From Veillonella sp. T11011-6 (GTDB lineage: Bacteria; Bacillota; Negativicutes; Veillonellales; Veillonellaceae), in the NCBI RefSeq assembly GCF_002959755.1, contig NZ_PPCW01000001.1, positions 558,001-622,000 of the forward strand: a DNA stretch of 64,000 nucleotides. Direction: 5' to 3'. Under the pieces are notes generated by a model that had not been told where the DNA came from, did not search any database, and worked only from the letters and a program-made list of their open reading frames with translations. The position numbers and the translations under genes are program-made. Shown piece by piece: positions 1 through 7,845 of this stretch; positions within the stretch are counted from its first letter, which is position 1, and the number at the start of each line of letters is the position of its first letter.

Positions 1-247
1 CAAGAGAGAAAGCAGTCTTACCTAACGTCACTAACGTACCAAAAGATAATTTACGTTGCAAACCTTGTACGGGTAATGTAGTAAACTCAATGCCTTCTTT
101 AGGCACTAAGGTTGCTTCTAAGCCCTTTTCAGTTCCTACATATAAAACCTGTGCATCAGGGTTCTGCTTCATAATTTCCTTATATATAGTTATTGCTGGA
201 TATATATGTCCACCGGTGCCACCACCTGAAATAATGATACGTTTCAT
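1..247 (-). CDS. murG: MurG N-terminus (cut by window edge)
   Basis: UDP-GlcNAc:lipid I N-acetylglucosaminyltransferase, which makes lipid II at the inner face of the cytoplasmic membrane. Only the first 82 or so codons lie in the window. The protein opens MKRIIISGGGTGGHIYPA, the glycine-rich loop typical of MurG, followed by VLYVGTEKGLEATLVP and a GLQRKL segment, both family-like. The ATG shares one base with the murD stop (TAATG), so translation is probably coupled. It is the last visible gene of the minus-strand mur cluster. ftsW, which usually lies between murD and murG, is absent. Confidence 0.95.
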   Translation of the reverse strand, partial: MKRIIISGGGTGGHIYPAITIYKEIMKQNPDAQVLYVGTEKGLEATLVPKEGIEFTTLPVQGLQRKLSFGTLVTLGKTAFSL

Positions 248-1617
248 TAATGGTGTCTCCCTTCTTGCAACATATGAACACAATTTTTAAAATCATCGCC
301 ACGTTCTTCAAAACAGCTGTACCAATCAAAGCTTGAACAAGCTGGTGATAATAATACAATATCACCTTGATTAGCCAATTTATAACCTTGTTCAACAGCA
401 TCTTTCATAGATGAAGCTCTGTAAATAGGCTGAACGCCAGCCTCTTTTGCAGCAGCTTCAAATCGATCCGCCGCTTCCCCCATAAAGATAACAGCTTTTG
501 TATGATCTTTAACAAGCTGCATAAAATCTTCTAAAGGAGTCATTTTATCATGACCACCAGCTAATAAAATAACTGATTGATCAAAGGATTCTAATGCTTT
601 TACAACAGAGTCAACATTAGTAGCTTTAGAGTCATTATAGAATGTAACGCCATCAATTGTTTTAACCCGTTCTAATCGATGTTCAACGCCATGGAACTCA
701 CTAATAATGCGATGAATAGTTTCTGCTGGTACACCTAACGCATAGGTTAAAGCGATAACAGTTAAAATATTTTCAATATTATGACTACCTGGAATGTGGA
801 TATCATCGCTTCCAATAACAGGCGTTGCCTTACCATCCTTTGTTACATAACATTGTCCTTTATCATAGTAAGCACCATTTGACACCACTTGATGTTGACT
901 AATTTTAAGGATATGGCTAGGCACACGATGTTCCATATCTGCCACAATTGGATCATCAATATTAAGCACCATAAAATCTGTACTTAATTGATTTTCAAAG
1001 ATTTGTTCCTTTGCAGCAATATAATTTTCCATCGTCTTGTGACGAGCTAAATGGTCTGGTGTAATATTGAGCATAATAGCACCAACCGGTCTAAAATGCT
1101 TAATTGTTTCTAATTGATAGCTAGATAGTTCAGCTACCAAGAAACCATCTGCTGGCATGGAATAGGCAACTTCACTGAGAGAATCCCCTATATTGCCACC
1201 AACGCGAACTGGTTTTCCAGTGCCTTCCAATACCTTAGTTAATAATGTAGTAGTTGTAGTCTTACCATTGGTACCAGTAACGGCAACAATTGGAGATTTA
1301 GATAACTCATAAGCTACTTCAACTTCACTAACTACATCAATTCCACGTGCTTGAGCAGCTTTTACAATTGGAATATCTAAAGAAATACCTGGAGAAATAA
1401 CAATACGATCCACGCCATCAAGCAAGGATTCGTCTTGTAGACCTGTAATAATCTCCACACCCGCTGATACTAGTCTTTTTTCCTCATCTGCAGGCAGTGT
1501 AACAGGCTTATAATCATTTAACACTACATGGGCCCCAACTTGAGCTAACACCCAAGATGCGCCTATACCGCTGGCACCAGCGCCCAGAACAAGTATATGT
1601 TTGTCTCCGTATTCCAT
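247..1617 (-). CDS. murD: UDP-N-acetylmuramoyl-L-alanine--D-glutamate ligase
   Basis: Cytoplasmic Mur ligase adding D-Glu to UDP-MurNAc-L-Ala; 456 residues, normal for MurD. An N-terminal Rossmann-like segment (ILVLGAGASGIGASW) is followed by the ATP loop VAVTGTNGKTTTTTLL at about residue 110, then HxxHR-type and NDSKATN motifs of the central and C-terminal domains. The longest ORF begins at a GTG at 1626, but that GTG lies inside the Shine-Dalgarno sequence (TTAGGTG). The ATG at 1617 has correct spacing and is preferred. It lies 84 bp after mraY and overlaps murG by one base. Confidence 0.95.
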   Translation of the reverse strand: MEYGDKHILVLGAGASGIGASWVLAQVGAHVVLNDYKPVTLPADEEKRLVSAGVEIITGLQDESLLDGVDRIVISPGISLDIPIVKAAQARGIDVVSEVEVAYELSKSPIVAVTGTNGKTTTTTLLTKVLEGTGKPVRVGGNIGDSLSEVAYSMPADGFLVAELSSYQLETIKHFRPVGAIMLNITPDHLARHKTMENYIAAKEQIFENQLSTDFMVLNIDDPIVADMEHRVPSHILKISQHQVVSNGAYYDKGQCYVTKDGKATPVIGSDDIHIPGSHNIENILTVIALTYALGVPAETIHRIISEFHGVEHRLERVKTIDGVTFYNDSKATNVDSVVKALESFDQSVILLAGGHDKMTPLEDFMQLVKDHTKAVIFMGEAADRFEAAAKEAGVQPIYRASSMKDAVEQGYKLANQGDIVLLSPACSSFDWYSCFEERGDDFKNCVHMLQEGRHH

Positions 1618-1701
1618 CTGTATCACCTAAATTATCAACAAAAATAATGTATTCCTATCTTATAAGCATACCATTATTTGCGGCTTCCGTTAAGTATTAT
1701 C

Positions 1702-2688
1702 TTACAAAGTTATAGTCGCTAAAATGACACCAATAACAGCTAATACAGCACCACCAAACCAGAAGCGATTAACAACAGTTTGTTCAGCCCAACCAGACAA
1801 CTCAAAATGATGGTGAATAGGGCTCATTTTAAATACTCGTACACCACGAGTTTTAAAGGAAATAACTTGAATAATAACGGATAACGCTTCCATAACAAAA
1901 ATACCGCCAATTACAACGAGTAACAACTCTGTTTTTGTAAGAATCGCCATCGCCGCAAAAGCACCACCTAATGCTAAAGAACCTGTATCCCCCATAAATA
2001 CTTTTGCAGGGTTTACATTGTATACCAAGAAACCAAGGCATACAGCGGCTACAATGGCACCATAGTAAGCAACGCTTTCAGCGCCAATAGAATTTGTTGT
2101 AGATGCAGCCATAAGGCCGATAACGGAAAAGGCAATGGCAGCTACAGCAGATGTACCACTAGCTAAACCATCAAGACCATCTGTAAGATTTACGGCATTC
2201 GTAGCACCTACGATAATTAGAAATGCCAATACATAATAAGCCCAACCTAATTGAAGGTGAATATCTGCTACAGGAATCCACAATGTAGTAGGAATAACCA
2301 TAATTTCAGTAATACAGTAACAGAATATTGCAGCCAAAATAAATTGACCTAGTAATTTTTGCTTTGCTGTCAAACCAAGATTACGTTTTTTTACAGCTTT
2401 TACAAAATCATCAAAGAAGCCCAATAAACAATGTCCTAATGTGAGGAACAATAACATACCAGTACCCACATTCCACGGTGCAAATAAAGCAACCCCAATG
2501 ACGAGGGCTACCATCATAAAAGCGCCACCCATTGTTGGTGTACCAGCTTTCGCTTGATGACTTTCTGGACCTTCTTCACGAATACTTTGTTGTGCGTGCA
2601 AAGAACGCAACATAGGAATAGCAAATTTACCTAGCACTACAGTAATAATAAAAGTTACTACGAAGGCTAATAGAATGTGATATATCAT
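1702..2688 (-). CDS. mraY: Phospho-N-acetylmuramoyl-pentapeptide transferase
   Basis: Integral membrane enzyme joining phospho-MurNAc-pentapeptide to undecaprenyl phosphate to give lipid I. It has 328 residues and about ten hydrophobic segments. Family motifs are visible: GTPTMGG near residue 50, LGFFDDFVK near 90, NAVNLTDGLDGLA near 165, VFMGDTGSLALGG near 230, and the C-terminal histidine cluster SPIHHHFELSGW. The ATG has a GAGGA Shine-Dalgarno. It sits between murF (58 bp upstream) and murD. Confidence 0.96.
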   Translation of the reverse strand: MIYHILLAFVVTFIITVVLGKFAIPMLRSLHAQQSIREEGPESHQAKAGTPTMGGAFMMVALVIGVALFAPWNVGTGMLLFLTLGHCLLGFFDDFVKAVKKRNLGLTAKQKLLGQFILAAIFCYCITEIMVIPTTLWIPVADIHLQLGWAYYVLAFLIIVGATNAVNLTDGLDGLASGTSAVAAIAFSVIGLMAASTTNSIGAESVAYYGAIVAAVCLGFLVYNVNPAKVFMGDTGSLALGGAFAAMAILTKTELLLVVIGGIFVMEALSVIIQVISFKTRGVRVFKMSPIHHHFELSGWAEQTVVNRFWFGGAVLAVIGVILATITL

Positions 2689-2746
2689 ACGAATCCTCTA
2701 CTCATTAATAAACAGATGACGGCTAGATATAACTAGCCGTAACCTT

Positions 2747-4105
2747 TTATTCACGATCTTTCAATTCTTCAACAACTCGTTCCATCCGCAAACCACGGGA
2801 GCCTTTGACAAGGATAACGTCCCCTTTTTCACGAATATCACTATATGCATTGGCCATTTCCAAATGGCTATTACAACGGAATGTAGTTAAGCCTGCTTTT
2901 TTAGCTTCTTTAGCTATAAAGGCAGCAGCATCACCAAATGTGAAGACCACACTATAACCTTCTTCAGCCAGTAATTGACCAATTTCACGGTGCGCTTGTT
3001 CAGTATAATCACCAAGTTCAAGCATATCACCAAGCATGGCAATTTTACGTTTACCTTCTAGCTGACCCAAAGCTTTTATCGCTTCAGCCATAGAAGAAGG
3101 ATTTGCATTATACGCGTCATTTAAGATAACAATATCTTCAAATGGTACGATTTCTTGGCGCATAGGAGTGCCTGTAAATTCGCTTAAGCCCTTACGGATC
3201 GTATTGGACTTAATGCCTAGCACACGACCAGCTACGATTGCTGCCAATGCGTCATATACATTGTGTTCACCAATCATAGGCAAGAAGATATCAAATACTT
3301 CGTCATAACATTTACATGTAAATTTAATACCATCTTTTTTATAACGCAAATGACTGCCAATACATGTGGCATTACGTTCGATACCATAGGTAATCGTTTT
3401 ACCTTTGGCAAGACTATCCATAGCTTTAACATATGGATCATCTTCATTGAGAATAGCCACACTATTTTCAGGCAAGCAACGAATTAACTCACCTTTAGCT
3501 TGTGCGATGGCTTCACGAGAGCCTAATAGCTCAATATGGCTAGTACCAACATTCGTAATAATACCCATAGTTGGTTCTGCAATCAACGCAAGCTCCTCAA
3601 TTTGACCAAGGCCACGCATGCCCATTTCAACAACGCAAGCTTGATGTTCTGAAGTTAAACGCAACAATGTTTTTGGCAAACCAATTTCATTGTTAAAGTT
3701 TTTCTCAGTTTTCAAAACATTAAATTCGGTGCCGAGTACAGCAGCTACCATTTCCTTTGTTGTAGTCTTACCAGAAGAACCAGTAATAGCGACTACAGGG
3801 ATATCAAAGCGACGACGATGGTAACGTGCTAAATTTTGATACGCTACCAATGTATTATCTACTTCAATGCATACAATGCCGTCCACCGCACGACCTTTTT
3901 CTACGATTGCACCAGTAGCGCCCTTTTCGATAGCTGTATTAATAAAATCATGACCATCAAAGGTATCGCCTTTTAAGGCTACAAATAAAAAGTCTGATTC
4001 AATTGTTCTTGTATCAGTAGATACATCTAAAAACTTAATATTGTCGGTATGTGCACTCGTCCCTTGTGTGGCTTCTACCACTTGAGACAATGTAAATTCT
4101 GCCAT
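2747..4105 (-). CDS. murF: UDP-MurNAc-tripeptide--D-Ala-D-Ala ligase
   Basis: Cytoplasmic ligase adding D-Ala-D-Ala to the UDP-MurNAc-tripeptide; 452 residues. The ATP-binding loop VVAITGSSGKTTTKEMV and the NDAYNANPSSM motif are those of MurF. The ORF can be extended to 4150, but this would overlap murE by 44 bp. The ATG at 4105 lies one base past the murE stop with a strong AAGGAGAT site and gives the expected MAEFTLSQ start. Translation is probably coupled to murE. Confidence 0.95.
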   Translation of the reverse strand: MAEFTLSQVVEATQGTSAHTDNIKFLDVSTDTRTIESDFLFVALKGDTFDGHDFINTAIEKGATGAIVEKGRAVDGIVCIEVDNTLVAYQNLARYHRRRFDIPVVAITGSSGKTTTKEMVAAVLGTEFNVLKTEKNFNNEIGLPKTLLRLTSEHQACVVEMGMRGLGQIEELALIAEPTMGIITNVGTSHIELLGSREAIAQAKGELIRCLPENSVAILNEDDPYVKAMDSLAKGKTITYGIERNATCIGSHLRYKKDGIKFTCKCYDEVFDIFLPMIGEHNVYDALAAIVAGRVLGIKSNTIRKGLSEFTGTPMRQEIVPFEDIVILNDAYNANPSSMAEAIKALGQLEGKRKIAMLGDMLELGDYTEQAHREIGQLLAEEGYSVVFTFGDAAAFIAKEAKKAGLTTFRCNSHLEMANAYSDIREKGDVILVKGSRGLRMERVVEELKDRE

Positions 4106-4106
4106 A

Positions 4107-5591
4107 TTAGATCTCCTTGAGGGCTGCTCGCGCCTCTTCACGATCATCAAAATGAATCGTTTTATCCTTTAAGATTTGGTAATCCTCATGCCCCTTACCT
4201 GCAATTAGTACAATATCCCCAGGTTTTGCATTTTGTATTGCATGTTGAATCGCTTCCCGACGATCAACGATAACTTCATAGTGAGAGCCTTCACGAAGGC
4301 CTTCTTTAACGCCTACCTCTACATCTTTCACAATTTGCACAGGATCTTCTGTGCGAGGATTGTCAGATGTAACATATACTACATCGCCATATTGTGCAGC
4401 AATACGACCCATAATAGGACGTTTTGTAGCATCTCGGTCACCACCACAACCAAAGACTACAATAATACGATTTTCTTGAATAGCCTTTGCAGTTTGCAAA
4501 ATATTTTCTAACCCATCTGGTGTATGTGCATAGTCTACAACAACTGCAAATGGTTGACCTTCTTCAATAAGCTCAAAACGACCAGGCACAGCACTAAATG
4601 TTTTCAATGCCTTATCGATATCTTCCATGGAGATACCTTCTAACAGACAAGCGCCAATAGCGGCCAATGTATTATATACATTAAACAAACCAGTTGTATT
4701 CATAGCCACTGTATAGTCATTACCATCATAGGATACCGTATAACGACTAGATTTAGGAGTCATTTCAACATCATGAGCATTCAATGTTCCTTTACCATCA
4801 ATACTGTACGTAATGATAGGCGCCGTTGTTTTTTCAATTACACGATGACCATATTCGTCATCGATATTGATGACAGCCCCTTTGCCAGATTTAGTTTGGT
4901 TCGGCGCGCTAACTTGTTCAAATAATTTACATTTAGCTGCCAAATAATTTTCAAAGGTTTTGTGAAAGTCCAAATGATCTTGTGTTAAGTTCGTGAATAC
5001 TGCTGTATCATACTCAACACCAGAAACTCGACCTAATGCTAACGCATGGGAAGATACTTCCATGACACAATGGGTAACACCTTCTTCTACCATTTGATGA
5101 AGAATATGTTGTAAATCTACTACATCAGGCGTTGTATTATGAATTGGATAGGATGTATCACCAATCATAATATGAACGGTACCAATAACGCCTACTTTAT
5201 GGCCTTGACCTTTCAAAATATGACGAATCATATGAGTTGTAGTTGTTTTACCATTAGTACCAGTAACACCGATCATACGCATGGAATTTGCTGGATAATC
5301 AAAGAAATATGGTACACAAGCCATCATAGCTTTTCGAGTATCCTCTACAGTGATAACACAAACATCACCACTTACCTCTACTGGTTTAGATACAAGTACG
5401 GCTACAGCACCAGCTTCAACAGCTTTATTTACATAATTATGACCATCTACAGTGGCACCATCTAACGCAATAAATAAGCTACCTGCTTTTACTGCACGAG
5501 AATCAGCCGTAATATCTAACACCTCAACAGCTGTATTGCCTTCTACATGCGGTGTTTGCAAAGTTTTTACTATATCTTGTAATTGTTTCAT
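4107..5591 (-). CDS. murE: UDP-MurNAc-L-Ala-D-Glu--diamino-acid ligase
   Basis: Cytoplasmic ligase adding the third residue of the peptidoglycan stem; 494 residues. It shows the loop MIGVTGTNGKTTTTHMI, the HxxMEVSSHAL segment, VVVDYAHTPDGLEN, and near the C-terminus TSDNPRTEDP. In the family a DNPR motif goes with meso-diaminopimelate as substrate rather than lysine, so diaminopimelate is the likely third residue. The ATG at 5591 (GGAG, 7-base spacing) is preferred over a TTG two codons upstream. It directly follows the ftsL-like gene, where most clusters carry a transpeptidase gene. Confidence 0.95.
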   Translation of the reverse strand: MKQLQDIVKTLQTPHVEGNTAVEVLDITADSRAVKAGSLFIALDGATVDGHNYVNKAVEAGAVAVLVSKPVEVSGDVCVITVEDTRKAMMACVPYFFDYPANSMRMIGVTGTNGKTTTTHMIRHILKGQGHKVGVIGTVHIMIGDTSYPIHNTTPDVVDLQHILHQMVEEGVTHCVMEVSSHALALGRVSGVEYDTAVFTNLTQDHLDFHKTFENYLAAKCKLFEQVSAPNQTKSGKGAVINIDDEYGHRVIEKTTAPIITYSIDGKGTLNAHDVEMTPKSSRYTVSYDGNDYTVAMNTTGLFNVYNTLAAIGACLLEGISMEDIDKALKTFSAVPGRFELIEEGQPFAVVVDYAHTPDGLENILQTAKAIQENRIIVVFGCGGDRDATKRPIMGRIAAQYGDVVYVTSDNPRTEDPVQIVKDVEVGVKEGLREGSHYEVIVDRREAIQHAIQNAKPGDIVLIAGKGHEDYQILKDKTIHFDDREEARAALKEI

Positions 5592-5646
5592 ATACAATCT
5601 CCTTTACACGCAAAGGAAAGCAGCCCAATACGAGCTGCTTTGCCTG

Positions 5647-6051
5647 CTAGTCTATAATTTGCTGTTTCTCTTGTACAGTACGTTCAGTAACAGCGCTTTT
5701 TGTACTATAAACAAAAGAATCAGGCAAAACCATCCCTAGTTGTTGTTCTGCGATTTGTTGAATACGAACAGGAGACTTCAAAGAAGCCACTTCAACATCC
5801 AACGCATCATTATCCTTTGTTAATTGTACTACAGCTTGCTGTGTTTTAACTACTTCATAGCCTAATTTTGTGCTGTACGCATTCATAACCATCATGATAA
5901 GCAAAAATGCAACCAATGCAGCAATACCATATACAACCTGCCACATCATAGGGCTCAAATCTAGAGCCACATTTGCACTACGTTTTCTCCCTTGTGAAGC
6001 GACCAACACATCGCTTTTAACTTGGCCCACAACAGCCTTTCTCGCTAACAT
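5647..6051 (-). CDS. ftsL: FtsL-like septum protein
   Basis: Small bitopic division protein of the FtsL/DivIC type, 134 residues. A charged N-terminal stretch is followed by one membrane segment (VVYGIAALVAFLLIMMVM, about residues 46-63) and then a heptad-rich periplasmic region that should form a coiled coil. FtsL-type proteins bind DivIC/FtsB and help activate the FtsW-FtsI synthase. The call rests mostly on position (between rsmH and murE) and topology, since sequence conservation in this family is weak. The ATG at 6051 with GGAAGGGG upstream is preferred to a GTG at 6057. Confidence 0.75.
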   Translation of the reverse strand: MLARKAVVGQVKSDVLVASQGRKRSANVALDLSPMMWQVVYGIAALVAFLLIMMVMNAYSTKLGYEVVKTQQAVVQLTKDNDALDVEVASLKSPVRIQQIAEQQLGMVLPDSFVYSTKSAVTERTVQEKQQIID

Positions 6052-6072
6052 AAACACTAACCCCTTCCAATT

Positions 6073-7005
6073 CTACAACTTGACGGCTACGCGTAACTTT
6101 GCGCTTCTAGCCCTCGGATTAACCTCAATCTCCCCTGCACTCGGCTCTATAGCCTTATTCTTCGCCTTCACAACTGCCTTGTGGTTACAAACGCACATTG
6201 GCAATTCTGGAGGACATATACATGCTGTACTCAACTCTTTGAAAGTTTGTTTTGTAATTCGATCTTCCAAGGAGTGGAATGTGATAACCCCAATTTTCCC
6301 CTTTGGTTTCAACATGGATACAGCATCTACAAAACTATCATGCAAGATAGCTAATTCTCTATTTACTTCAATGCGAATGGCTTGGAACGTCCGTTTTGCC
6401 GGATGTGGTCCGTCTTGACGCGCCTTCGCAGGTATTGCTTGCTTAATAATTCTAACTAACTCACCAGTAGTGGTAATTCGTTTTTCTTGACGTGCATTAA
6501 TGATGAATTCAACAATGCGCTTAGCCCATCGCTCTTCACCATAGTCGCGGATAATTTGCAATAATGCGTCAGCATCATATTCATTAACAACCTCTTCTGC
6601 CGTTAATGGTGCGTCCTTATCCATACGCATATCGAGTGGGCCATCATTCATATATGAAAAGCCACGCTCCGGTGTATCCAGTTGATAGCTAGATACGCCA
6701 AGGTCAAAGATAAATCCATCTACTTCATAGATACCCTCATTATGAAGGGCTTCTTTTAAGTTAGAAAAGTTCGTCGGTATTGTTAACACCTGACATGTTA
6801 AATCAGATAAACGCTGTCGAGCTACACTCAACGCATCTTCATCTTGATCCAACCCTATAATCATGCCTTCTGGATCTAACATCTCGCCCACAGCATGGGC
6901 ATGTCCTGCACCGCCCAGAGTACAGTCCACATAGATGCCTTTTGGATTAGTTACGACGGAGTCCACCGTTTCGCGTAAAAGTACGCTGGTATGATTAAAT
7001 TCCAT
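6073..7005 (-). CDS. rsmH: 16S rRNA m4C1402 methyltransferase
   Basis: SAM-dependent methyltransferase (MraW) acting on N4 of C1402 in 16S rRNA; about 310 residues. The N-terminal EFNHTSVLLRETVD, the SAM loop YVDCTLGGAGHA, FIFDLGVSSYQLD and GFSYMNDGPLDMRMD are diagnostic. Two consecutive ATGs occur (7008 and 7005); the AGGAGG site spacing (5 bases) favours the second. That Shine-Dalgarno sequence overlaps the mraZ stop codon, pointing to coupled translation. Confidence 0.96.
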   Translation of the reverse strand: MEFNHTSVLLRETVDSVVTNPKGIYVDCTLGGAGHAHAVGEMLDPEGMIIGLDQDEDALSVARQRLSDLTCQVLTIPTNFSNLKEALHNEGIYEVDGFIFDLGVSSYQLDTPERGFSYMNDGPLDMRMDKDAPLTAEEVVNEYDADALLQIIRDYGEERWAKRIVEFIINARQEKRITTTGELVRIIKQAIPAKARQDGPHPAKRTFQAIRIEVNRELAILHDSFVDAVSMLKPKGKIGVITFHSLEDRITKQTFKELSTACICPPELPMCVCNHKAVVKAKNKAIEPSAGEIEVNPRARSAKLRVAVKL

Positions 7006-7014
7006 CATAGCCTC

Positions 7015-7446
7015 CTATAACATAATCCCTTCTAGACCTTCGACAAGTTCTTCCATACTTTCAGCCACTTGATCATCATAGTAATCATATTTTTCGCGGC
7101 TCCAAATTTCAACGTGATCCCCCGCACCGACAATAACGGCCTGTTTATCAAGGCTCGCATATTCACGTAGTGGTACAGGAATGAGGACACGACCTTGTTT
7201 ATCATATTCAAGCTCAGCGGCACTACCAAAAACAAAACGTTTTAAGGCACGTACGCTAGCTTTAGTGGAGGATTGTGATTGTAAAGCTGCAGAAATTTTC
7301 TTCCACGCTTCTTCGGTGTAAATAGCTAAGCAGTTATCTAGGCCCTTAGTAACAATGCATACTTCGCCTAGTTGTTCACGTATTTTCGCGGGTATAATCA
7401 TCCGCCCTTTTGTATCAATGGTGTGATTATATTCTCCCATGAACAT
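7015..7446 (-). CDS. mraZ: Transcriptional regulator MraZ
   Basis: AbrB-fold DNA-binding protein and usual first gene of the dcw cluster, known elsewhere as an autorepressor. 143 residues with the duplicated SpoVT/AbrB-type domain: MFMGEYNHTIDTKGRMIIP at the N-terminus and EYDKQGRVLIPVPLREYA in the second half. The ATG at 7446 gives the canonical MFMGEY start with GGTGAT upstream; the GTG at 7455 lies within that site. Spaced GTGG repeats upstream look like its own operator. Confidence 0.95.
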   Translation of the reverse strand: MFMGEYNHTIDTKGRMIIPAKIREQLGEVCIVTKGLDNCLAIYTEEAWKKISAALQSQSSTKASVRALKRFVFGSAAELEYDKQGRVLIPVPLREYASLDKQAVIVGAGDHVEIWSREKYDYYDDQVAESMEELVEGLEGIML

Positions 7447-7472
7447 ACGTATCACCGCCCTTTACTATTCCT

Positions 7473-7521
7473 TATCCACCACTATATGGTAAATTCTACC
7501 ACAATTCCCCACCAATCACAA
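7473..7521 (-). promoter_or_regulatory. mraZ promoter with MraZ-box-like repeats
   Basis: On the minus strand a TTGTGA -35 (7521-7516) and TAGAAT -10 (7498-7493) are 17 bp apart, and the -10 carries an extended TG. GTGG words start at 7512, 7502 and 7482, that is, in 10-bp phase with one position skipped. MraZ is known to bind several TGGGN direct repeats spaced by 5 bp. Here the words overlap the spacer, the -10 and the initial transcribed region, as expected for autorepression. Confidence 0.6.
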
Positions 7522-7634
7522 TAAAAAATCCATTTTTATCCCACTTTTTTATATTTTTCTTTCATAATCTCTATTTTTCTCTCCTTTTCTTAGATACATA
7601 TGTTCGAAAATAAATGATAATTGAATCATTAAAA

Positions 7635-7701
7635 CCACTCCCCACCACTAAGTACCAAATTCTAGTTTTATCTGTATCCAATCCCCACCACAATACTCCC
7701 A
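7635..7701 (-). repeat. Upstream GTGGTGGGGA repeats
   Basis: The decamer GTGGTGGGGA occurs twice on the minus strand (7648-7639 and 7691-7682), with extra GTGG/TGGG words next to each. A related GGTGGGGA lies in the mraZ promoter about 130 bp downstream. They may be auxiliary MraZ sites or belong to an upstream promoter. The rest of the 7447-7765 intergenic stretch is AT-rich without an ORF I can support. Confidence 0.4.
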
Positions 7702-7764
7702 TAAGCTCTATTACACTCAAATCAAACGATATATAGGAATACAATCACCACAAATCCACACAAA

Positions 7765-7800
7765 AAGAAAACCGCGTAGCATTTCTGCTACGCGGTTTCT
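7765..7800 (-). terminator. Terminator of the autotransporter gene
   Basis: An 11-bp perfect GC-rich stem (7771-7781 with 7786-7796) with a TTTC/GAAA loop, extended by A/T pairs and followed on the minus strand by TTTTCTTTTTG. It lies about 45 bp past the adhesin stop codon. Confidence 0.9.
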
Positions 7801-7845
7801 ATACCTACGATAGATTATAGTGTAACCCATCGGTTGGGAGGCATA

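Noticed and set aside
5139-5739. Plus-strand ORFs over murE and ftsL (5139-5465, 5452-5739)
   Set aside because: Antisense to well-supported genes, no Shine-Dalgarno sequence, and no recognisable protein features.
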